A DNA stretch of 26,726 nucleotides from the IMG/VR virus record IMGVR_UViG_3300027969_000373, positions 1-26,726 of that record; one strand, 5' to 3'. Both the position numbers and the translations under genes were made by a program. This stretch comes from a virus. Each line of letters opens with the position of its first letter. Within the stretch, counting starts at the first letter, position 1. The notes under the pieces were generated by a model. It was not told where the DNA came from. It did no database searches and worked only from the letters and a program-made list of their open reading frames with translations. Below, piece after piece: positions 21,031 to 26,726 of this stretch.

Positions 21031-21717
21031 ATGCCACAGTACGCAAAACCATTAACTTTACACAAGGGAGTTGATAATCAGATCCAGTTCCAGTTTATCA
21101 ACCAAGAGCAAAAACCCATAGATATTACAGGCAAAAGCATAACTTGCCGTATATTAAACTACATGGGTAATGAAATCTTAATACAAAAAGCATTGACATT
21201 GCAATTTGCACCCACTGGTATATGTGCGTTATATTTAAATGCTGCGGACCTTGAGAATATTGAGGCTCAAAAATGCTATTACACATTAGAAATCCCAGTA
21301 AATGACTTTGATTTCCCTGTATTTGTGGATCAAAATGCCGGTGCTCGTGGTGTAATGAACATCGTTAATAGTGTATTACCTAACTTTGTTCCATCTTACA
21401 ATATCACTATCCCAACTGGACAGGCATTCCCTAACAGTCCAAATGCTAACGGAAGCAGTATCACATACACTACCAGTGTATTGAGTACTAACAATAATCC
21501 AATATTAACTATCCAAACTGAATACATTGAATTTTATGGAAATACAACCATTCAAGGTAGCAGTATCGTAGACAATGATTGGTATGACATTGTTACTACC
21601 GAAGAAGTATCCAATGTTACACAAACGGTTGGGTATGTAATACAAGGATTTCATCCTTATATCCGCATGCAATTCACTAGCAATGCGGGCGCAGTAACAA
21701 ATATATTGTCCAGATAA
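21031..21717 (+). CDS. Probable virion protein with N-terminal Ig-like domain
   Basis: The first 110 residues follow a pattern seen at the N-terminus of phage baseplate and fibre proteins of the BppU type: K-G-V-D-N-Q-I-Q-F-Q-F, then P-I-D-I-T-G-K-S-I-T, then alternating strands ending Y-Y-T-L-E-I. The rest is Asn/Ser/Thr-rich and beta-type, ending I-R-M-Q-F-T. No enzyme motif is seen. I prefer the ATG at 21031 because GAGGAG lies 4 nt upstream and M-P-Q-Y-A-K-P looks like a natural start. A GTG at 20953 with AGGAG is in frame and would add 26 residues including a hydrophobic stretch. It probably belongs to the tail, from late-promoter context and composition. Confidence 0.75.
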   Translation: MPQYAKPLTLHKGVDNQIQFQFINQEQKPIDITGKSITCRILNYMGNEILIQKALTLQFAPTGICALYLNAADLENIEAQKCYYTLEIPVNDFDFPVFVDQNAGARGVMNIVNSVLPNFVPSYNITIPTGQAFPNSPNANGSSITYTTSVLSTNNNPILTIQTEYIEFYGNTTIQGSSIVDNDWYDIVTTEEVSNVTQTVGYVIQGFHPYIRMQFTSNAGAVTNILSR

Positions 21718-21718
21718 T

Positions 21719-21747
21719 TTGCTTTAACATTATGATTGTGTTACAAT
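21719..21747 (+). promoter_or_regulatory. Promoter of the primase-helicase operon
   Basis: TTGCTT at 21719-21724, 17-nt spacer and TGTTACAAT (-10 at 21742-21747). The start falls at about 21754, the ATG itself. The -35 region also contains TGCTTTA (21720-21726) centred at about -31, where T4 middle promoters have the MotA box. Confidence 0.6.
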
Positions 21748-21753
21748 CAATAG

Positions 21754-22728
21754 ATGTTTGATATCCTGTCTATATTACCTGGTAAAAAGAAACAAACAAG
21801 TTCGGGTTGGACTAGCTTTAACGCTACCTGTTGCACCCATTTTGGTCATAGACAAGACAAACGTATGCGCGGTGGCATCAAGTTTGATGGCAACAATTGG
21901 TCAATGCATTGTTTCAATTGTGGATTCAAGTGTAACTTTGTACTCGGTCGTTCAATCAGTAGTAAAACTCGCAATCTATTAGTTTGGTGTGGCATAGACG
22001 ACCAACAAGTCAAGCGATGGAGTTTAGAAAGTTTACAACAAAAGGACTTGATAGACTTTACTCAGCCAAAAAAGCAAAAGATAAAAATAAAATTCAATGA
22101 ACACAAACTCCCTGAAGGGGAGATTGTTGATATTAATAATCCATTACACAAAGTATACGTAGAGTATCTGCAAAATAGGAAGATAGATAGTAATAGTTAT
22201 CCGTTCTTAATTACACCAAATGAAAAAGGTAGAATGGCTAACAGAGTCATTGTCCCCTACACATATAAGAATAAGATTGTAGGACATACAAGTAGATTCT
22301 TAGATAATAAAATCCCAAAATATATCAATGAACAACAACCAGGCTATGTGTTTAACATCGATATGCAAAAACCAGAATGGGGTGTATGTATCGTAACAGA
22401 GGGTATATTTGATGCATTAAGTATTGACGGGGTAGCATTGATGCACAATGACATTAGTAGTGACCAAGCATTATTACTTAGTACATTGAATAAACAACTT
22501 ATACTAGTTCCGGATAGAGATAAGACAGGATTAGCATTATGTGATAAAGCATTGGAATTAGGTTATAGTGTTAGCTTACCTAATTGGGATAATGATGTAA
22601 AAGATGTAAATGATGCAGTAGTTAAATATGGTAAACTACCTACCCTGTTAAGTATACTACATAGTGCAACAAATAGTAAAATCAAAATAGAAATGCAGAG
22701 GAAGAAAATTGGCAAAGCAGGAAACTAA
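21754..22728 (+). CDS. 61: DNA primase (gp61-like)
   Basis: Primase makes RNA primers for the lagging strand in partnership with the gp41 helicase. A zinc-binding N-terminal domain is seen (C26-C27-T-H29 and C53-x2-C56, with H32 and C60 nearby). The TOPRIM domain follows: E216 in V-T-E-G-I-F-D, D254-x-D256 in V-P-D-R-D-K-T-G, and an acidic D-V-K-D-V-N-D near 281-287. The length of 324 residues is near T4 gp61 (342). The helicase gene starts within its 3' end (20-nt overlap), so the two primosome parts are co-translated. The sigma70-like promoter abuts the ATG without a Shine-Dalgarno sequence. Confidence 0.93.
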   Translation: MFDILSILPGKKKQTSSGWTSFNATCCTHFGHRQDKRMRGGIKFDGNNWSMHCFNCGFKCNFVLGRSISSKTRNLLVWCGIDDQQVKRWSLESLQQKDLIDFTQPKKQKIKIKFNEHKLPEGEIVDINNPLHKVYVEYLQNRKIDSNSYPFLITPNEKGRMANRVIVPYTYKNKIVGHTSRFLDNKIPKYINEQQPGYVFNIDMQKPEWGVCIVTEGIFDALSIDGVALMHNDISSDQALLLSTLNKQLILVPDRDKTGLALCDKALELGYSVSLPNWDNDVKDVNDAVVKYGKLPTLLSILHSATNSKIKIEMQRKKIGKAGN

Positions 22729-24136
22729 AAAACAGTTAGAATATACAACCGATGTTCAGAAATTATTTTTGAGGATGATGGTTACAAATGCGGAATTGTA
22801 TACCCGCGTGATGAACATTATGAATAGTGAGAACTTTGACCGTTCTCTAAGACCAGTAGCTGAGTTGTTTAAAACACATACTGACAAGTATAGAGTGTTA
22901 CCTGATACAACACAAATCAAAGCAACAACAGGTATAGATATTGATCCTATCCCAGAATTAAATGACGGACATTATGAATGGTTTTTTGATGAATTTGAAT
23001 CGTTTACTAAACGACAAGAATTAGAACGTGCAATTCTTAAAGCAGCAGACTTGTTGGAGAAGGGTGAGTTTGAACCAGTGGAGAAACTAATCAAAGATGC
23101 GGTACAGATTAGTTTACAGAAAGACATGGGTACAGATTACTTTGCTGATCCTAAAAGTCGTATCAACAAATACTTTAACAGCGGTGGACAAGTATCTACG
23201 GGTTGGCCACAGATGGATCGTATTCTATATGGTGGTATGAGTAGAGGTGAATTGAATATCTTTGCTGGTGGTTCAGGTTCAGGTAAATCGTTAGTGATGA
23301 TGAACATTGCATTAAGCTGGTTGCAAGCTGGTATGAGTGGTGTTTATGTTACATTGGAATTGAGTGAAGAATTAACATCATTAAGAACAGATGCAATGTT
23401 AACCATGATGGGCACAAAGGCAATTCGTAAAGACATTGATACAACAGAACTACGTGTTAAGATGGCAGGCAAGAAGTCTGGTAAATATCGTGTTAAAAAT
23501 TTACCTGCACAAAGTAATGTAAACGACATTCGTGCTTATCTGAAAGAAGTACAGATTCAAACTGGTATTAAGATTGACTTTGTAATGGTTGATTACTTAG
23601 ACTTGGTTATGCCTGTGTCAGTTAAAGTCAACCCAAACGATCAGTTTATCAAAGACAAGTATGTTGCTGAAGAATTGCGTAATCTAGCAAAAGAACTTGG
23701 TATATTATTAGTAACTGCAAGTCAGTTGAATCGTAGTGCGGTTGACGAGATTGAGTTTGATCACAGTCATATTGCAGGTGGTATCAGTAAGATTAATACA
23801 GCAGATAATGTGTTTGGTATTTTTACAAGTCGTAGTATGCGTGAGCGTGGTAAATATCAGATTCAATGTATGAAAAGTCGTAGTTCAACGGGTGTGGGTA
23901 TGAAAATTGATTTAGAATATGATGTTGAAACTATGCGTATTAGTGATCCGGGAGTTGACGGGGAACAGAGTTATACACCAAAACCCAGTGCAAATGACAT
24001 AATGAGTACATTAAAGCCAATGGCTACTGTGGATGCTAGTACAGGTGAAATAACATTAGAACCAGTGATTAGGACTGTACACTCTGATGTACAGGGCACA
24101 AAATTGAAGTCTTTATTGAATTCCTTAAAGAAATAA
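22709..24136 (+). CDS. 41: Replicative DNA helicase (gp41-like, DnaB family)
   Basis: This hexameric helicase unwinds DNA 5'-3' at the fork and recruits primase. After a 150-residue N-terminal domain comes the RecA-type motor: Walker A G-G-S-G-S-G-K-S at 187-194, the DnaB H1a Glu in L-E-L-S, Walker B F-V-M-V-D-Y at 291-296, then V-T-A-S-Q-L-N-R and a C-terminal arginine-rich turn. The length is 475 (T4 gp41: 475). The start is TTG at 22709 with GAGGAAG just upstream, inside the primase gene; in-frame ATGs near 22775 would remove conserved N-terminal residues. The next gene starts 38 nt later behind a late promoter. Confidence 0.94.
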   Translation: MAKQETKKQLEYTTDVQKLFLRMMVTNAELYTRVMNIMNSENFDRSLRPVAELFKTHTDKYRVLPDTTQIKATTGIDIDPIPELNDGHYEWFFDEFESFTKRQELERAILKAADLLEKGEFEPVEKLIKDAVQISLQKDMGTDYFADPKSRINKYFNSGGQVSTGWPQMDRILYGGMSRGELNIFAGGSGSGKSLVMMNIALSWLQAGMSGVYVTLELSEELTSLRTDAMLTMMGTKAIRKDIDTTELRVKMAGKKSGKYRVKNLPAQSNVNDIRAYLKEVQIQTGIKIDFVMVDYLDLVMPVSVKVNPNDQFIKDKYVAEELRNLAKELGILLVTASQLNRSAVDEIEFDHSHIAGGISKINTADNVFGIFTSRSMRERGKYQIQCMKSRSSTGVGMKIDLEYDVETMRISDPGVDGEQSYTPKPSANDIMSTLKPMATVDASTGEITLEPVIRTVHSDVQGTKLKSLLNSLKK

Positions 24137-24150
24137 TTATACCATAATCG

Positions 24151-24158
24151 CATAAATA
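24151..24158 (+). promoter_or_regulatory. T4-type late promoter box CATAAATA
   Basis: The box predicts a start near 24164, leaving an 11-nt leader with AGGATAA before the ATG at 24175. It drives the three-gene late operon 24175-26620. Confidence 0.7.
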
Positions 24159-24174
24159 CAAGTAGGATAATTAT

Positions 24175-24414
24175 ATGCAAAAACAAACCCGCTCCCTCTT
24201 GCAGGAATTAGAAGCACTTGGAAATAACCGTGATACAACTCACATTATTGAGAGTAGAGCCCATAATATCATAACCAGCGCCATTAATTTACTAGAATTA
24301 ATTAATAAGCACTACCCTGAGGAACAAGCGCAGATATTAGAGAGAAAGCTATTAAGTTCAATTAAGAGCAAGGATCAGCAGAGATTTTCCAAATCATTGA
24401 GGAAAAAACCGTGA
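24175..24414 (+). CDS. Small late protein of unknown function (79 aa)
   Basis: A mostly helical protein: M-Q-K-Q-T-R-S-L-L-Q-E-L, then H-I-I-E-S-R-A-H-N-I-I-T-S-A-I-N-L-L, ending in basic R-F-S-K-S-L-R-K-K-P. The heptad-like hydrophobic spacing in the middle suggests a helical bundle or coiled coil. It resembles unnamed small proteins at this place in other T4-like phages, from memory. It is the first gene after a late promoter box and overlaps the next by 4 nt (GTGA), so a virion assembly role, perhaps a core or chaperone subunit, is possible. Confidence 0.82.
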   Translation: MQKQTRSLLQELEALGNNRDTTHIIESRAHNIITSAINLLELINKHYPEEQAQILERKLLSSIKSKDQQRFSKSLRKKP

Positions 24415-25472
24415 AATTATCTGAATTAAAAAGTAAATTAAATGAGGTATTCGACCCGCAAGCAGATGCCAAATTAAATTATGAAAAAGATGTTACGGGT
24501 CAGCTAAGTTCTTTAATATCAAAGGCTATTCAAATGGGAGTGGTTGATCCAAATATTAATAGTGCAGCACCCGTCAATACAGCACCAACTAATGCAGCAC
24601 CTGTCAATGCAGCGCCGGCCGGAGAAACACCGGAGCAAAAACGCATAAGATTACAAAAAGCAAGTCAACAGAATATTGATAAAACTGCTACTCCTGTTGC
24701 ACCGAAGGCAACGCCTGAACAAATACGACAACAAAGACAAGCACAAGCAACACAAGCTGCTAGAGCGGGTATGACAACTAGAGAAAACAAAAGAATTGAA
24801 AGATTAAATTCATTATTTGAAAATATAATCAATATTAATGAAGCCGATGCTCCAATGTCTATTAGTGATTTTGTGCAAAGTAAAATTGGTCCTATCACAA
24901 GAAGTAACATGTTTACTACTTCTCCTTATAAAGAAGAAGTTCAAAAAATAGCTGATGCAATTCAAGCATCTTATGCTCAAGACAAAGGACAAGTTGGAAT
25001 TCAAGCACTAGCTAATTATACTTGGGGTATGTTGACAGGTGGAAGATCACGTAATAGAGTAAGTGCGTCAGCAGCACCTACAGCAGCACCTACAGCAGCA
25101 CCTACAGCAGCACCTACAGCAGCACCTACAGCAGCACCTACAGCAGCACCTACAGAGGACCCGATAGCACAACAGCAATCTAAAATTGGTGTAAGACAGA
25201 TTAACAAAATTATACCTACATTACGTAAAAGAGATTTGTTGAGTGTTAAGAAAAATGTCGATAATACATTAGCAGGACGCGGCGCTAGTACTACTGCTGC
25301 ACCTGTAGCAGCACCAGCTGCGGCACCAGTAGCAACACCTCCTCCGGCAGATAATACAATAAGAATGCCAAAGGGTAAAGTCAGAGCAGCTAGAGAAGGT
25401 GGAGTAACACCCGAAGAACAAGCAAAGTTTGATGAAAAAGTTAGACAAGCAATGGCGGCACAATCTAAATGA
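24411..25472 (+). CDS. Ala/Pro-rich repeat protein, probable late virion or core protein
   Basis: A 353-residue protein made of folded pieces joined by low-complexity linkers. Residues 1-45 form a helical head (M-K-L-S-E-L-K-S-K-L-N-E). Residues 50-135 are rich in Ala, Pro, Asn and Gln. A folded middle at about 145-205 begins I-N-E-A-D-A-P and ends W-G-M-L-T. Seven A-A-P-T repeats (residues 221-248) and a basic C-terminal part follow, then a further Ala/Pro linker. I-N-E-A resembles a T4 gp21 prohead cleavage site. The GTG start overlaps the previous stop and has GAGGAA 6 nt upstream. A tail-fibre linker, scaffold or core role is inferred; no known family is recognised. Confidence 0.8.
   Translation: MKLSELKSKLNEVFDPQADAKLNYEKDVTGQLSSLISKAIQMGVVDPNINSAAPVNTAPTNAAPVNAAPAGETPEQKRIRLQKASQQNIDKTATPVAPKATPEQIRQQRQAQATQAARAGMTTRENKRIERLNSLFENIININEADAPMSISDFVQSKIGPITRSNMFTTSPYKEEVQKIADAIQASYAQDKGQVGIQALANYTWGMLTGGRSRNRVSASAAPTAAPTAAPTAAPTAAPTAAPTAAPTEDPIAQQQSKIGVRQINKIIPTLRKRDLLSVKKNVDNTLAGRGASTTAAPVAAPAAAPVATPPPADNTIRMPKGKVRAAREGGVTPEEQAKFDEKVRQAMAAQSK
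25071..25154 (+). repeat. Seven perfect 12-bp tandem repeats (GCAGCACCTACA)
   Basis: The 84-bp tract consists of seven identical copies encoding A-A-P-T in frame. The unit length is a multiple of three, so slippage changes linker length without frameshift. No interruption or base difference is seen among copies. Confidence 0.95.
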
Positions 25473-26620
25473 AACTTGCAGAATCACTAGCAATACTTAG
25501 AGATAAAGTAGATAAAATATCTTCTATTAAAGAAGATAAAGGTCACCTAGACCATCCGGAAGATTTGATATTCTTAGGTGGTAGCGAGGGAGCAAATCGT
25601 GCGTTACAAGCAAGTATAGCAACTGTAAAGAATCCTAAAACTGTTACTATTAAATGGGACGGGTACCCGGCATTGATATTTGGTCGTAATAGTCGTGGCA
25701 AGTTTTCTATTATGGACAAGCATATGTTCAATAAGAAAGATGGAACTGGTCGGCAAGTATTCAGCCCAGAACAGTTTGTGCAATATGATCAGGCTAGGGG
25801 AGTTGATCGGTCAGGATTATATGGTTTGATAGCAGAATTATGGCCTGGATTAACAAAAGCATCTAGTGGTGCTAACGGATATTATTGGGGAGACTTGTTA
25901 TTCAGTAAACCCTTACAAGAACAAAATGGATTATATGTATTCAAAGCTAATCCAAAAGGCATTACTTATAAAGTAGTTGCTGATAGTGATTTAGGTAAAC
26001 TCATGGCCGGTAAGCAAGGTGGTATTGCAGTACATCAATATCTAGCACCTAACGCCATGACAACAGATGATGCTACTACATTAGATGGTTCTATAGGACA
26101 ATTAAAGAATAATAGCAATGTTGCTATTGTTCCTAGCGCAATGCCAATTACTCCTAAAATGAAAATAGATGCATCTTTAGTTAAAAGTACTCAAAATGCT
26201 ATTAAAAAATACGGAGCAGCAGTAGATCAAATGATGGATACTGCACCTCAAGCACGTAACACATTTAATCAATTGTTTACAGTTTATATCAATAAGAAAA
26301 TTGTTGCAGGTGATTTAAATAACATGCTTGATGGATTTATGGACTTTGTAGAATCTAGACCAATGACAGATAAAATGAAAGCTAAGATAGTTGAGCATCT
26401 TACTAATAATCAACAAGCATTAGTTGGTGCATTTACTATTTGGGTAGAGATGTATAAGTTAAAAATGTCTATTGTAGACCAACTTAATAAAGCAGCAGAA
26501 TCTAGCCCTGTAAAAGGACAGTTAGATGACGGTACAGAAACACATGAGGGTTTCGTATCAAATGGCTTAAAATTTGTTGATAGAATGGGATTTAGTCGCC
26601 AAAATCTAGCCGGCCGCTAA
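25469..26620 (+). CDS. Late protein with KxDG nucleotidyltransferase-like motif (383 aa)
   Basis: K62-W-D-G65 followed by Y-P-A-L-I-F-G-R73 resembles motif I of the ligase/capping nucleotidyltransferase superfamily, in which the Lys is adenylylated. Y-W-G-D142-L-L-F could be motif III, G-L-Y-V-F-K159 motif IV and T-Y-K168 motif V. The spacing from III to IV is short, so the fold may be related without activity. The rest, after 190, is helical with a charged C-terminus. The protein resembles a family of conserved T4-like phage proteins of unknown function. ATG overlaps the previous stop (ATGA); no terminator with a clear T-tract follows. Confidence 0.82.
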   Translation: MKLAESLAILRDKVDKISSIKEDKGHLDHPEDLIFLGGSEGANRALQASIATVKNPKTVTIKWDGYPALIFGRNSRGKFSIMDKHMFNKKDGTGRQVFSPEQFVQYDQARGVDRSGLYGLIAELWPGLTKASSGANGYYWGDLLFSKPLQEQNGLYVFKANPKGITYKVVADSDLGKLMAGKQGGIAVHQYLAPNAMTTDDATTLDGSIGQLKNNSNVAIVPSAMPITPKMKIDASLVKSTQNAIKKYGAAVDQMMDTAPQARNTFNQLFTVYINKKIVAGDLNNMLDGFMDFVESRPMTDKMKAKIVEHLTNNQQALVGAFTIWVEMYKLKMSIVDQLNKAAESSPVKGQLDDGTETHEGFVSNGLKFVDRMGFSRQNLAGR

Positions 26621-26648
26621 TCCAAAACCGTGTTTTTTTTGGTTCTGG

Positions 26649-26656
26649 CATAAATA
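26649..26656 (+). promoter_or_regulatory. T4-type late promoter box CATAAATA
   Basis: The box predicts a start near 26662 and a leader of about 40 nt that includes AAAGGA before the ATG at 26702. In contrast to the other late genes, this one has a proper ribosome-binding site. Confidence 0.7.
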
Positions 26657-26701
26657 TATGTATGAGGCAGTAGGCTTCAAAATATTAAAAGGAATTTCAA
26701 A

Positions 26702-26726
26702 ATGGCACAATTTACAAAAGTTAACG
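26702..26726 (+). CDS. Start of a further late gene, cut by the window end
   Basis: Only M-A-Q-F-T-K-V-N can be read. AAAGGA at 26687-26692 lies 9 nt upstream of the ATG and a late promoter box lies about 50 nt upstream, so this is very probably a real late gene. The product cannot be told from eight residues. Confidence 0.7.

Noticed and set aside
25071-25154. CRISPR-like short repeats
   Set aside because: The repeats are contiguous 12-bp units inside a coding region with no spacers.
25016-25207. Minus-strand frame with Gly-Ala-Ala-Val repeats
   Set aside because: It is only the antisense reading of the 12-bp A-A-P-T repeat tract.
26622-26642. Possible terminator (CCAAAA / TTTTGG)
   Set aside because: The stem is only six weak pairs, the T-run is within the hairpin rather than after it, and the energy must be low. 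Not called.
1-26726. tRNA genes
   Set aside because: No cloverleaf-like region with an acceptor stem and T-loop (GTTCRA) was noticed in any intergenic space, all of which are short.

Overview
The window is a piece of a T4-like (myovirus-type) phage genome. It carries a gp17-type terminase large subunit, a gp32-like single-strand DNA-binding protein, UvsX, UvsY, a UvsW-type helicase, an endonuclease VII (gp49 type), a gp61-type primase, a gp41-type helicase and several probable virion genes. T4-type late-promoter boxes (NATAAATA) stand in front of most of the latter. One gene of the BPSL0761 family, which I know mainly from beta- and gammaproteobacteria, and strong sigma70-type promoters point to a proteobacterial host, perhaps a freshwater betaproteobacterium. 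That host call is inference. The DNA is AT-rich, except for a cluster of small genes at 9.8-12.1 kb whose codons look more GC-rich.

Layout. 1-4967: the end of a probable tail or fibre gene, the terminase, and a 929-residue late protein of unknown function. 4968-9708: recombination block with gp32-like SSB (with a candidate autoregulatory pseudoknot in its leader), a BPSL0761-family gene, UvsX, a small acidic protein, UvsY, an unknown protein and a 2OG-Fe(II) oxygenase-like protein. 9709-13271: an early region in which small unknown genes, then an AAA+ ATPase, are served by seven copies of one promoter cassette; four genes have their TGA stop inside the next TTGACA box. 13272-16594: UvsW-type helicase, a conserved unknown, a possible gp62-like clamp-loader subunit and a zinc-finger protein. 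16598-18994: ten tandem, mostly overlapping small genes, most ending in L-R-W. 18994-20542: DEDDh exonuclease, endonuclease VII and a 203-residue protein holding condensed signature motifs of bacterial DNA polymerase III alpha (DnaE). 20486-20866: a minus-strand gene with its own late promoter, overlapping the previous gene tail to tail. 21031-26726: a probable virion protein, primase, helicase, three linked late genes (one with an AAPT repeat, one with a KxDG nucleotidyltransferase-like motif) and the start of a further gene.

How it fits together: UvsX/UvsY/SSB/UvsW/endonuclease VII form a T4-type recombination-dependent replication set, and the primase and helicase form the primosome. The terminase and late-promoter genes belong to packaging and virion assembly. 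The least explained parts are the L-R-W array, the mini-DnaE-like protein and the promoter-cassette region. Several promoters lie so close to their start codons that leaderless mRNAs are predicted.
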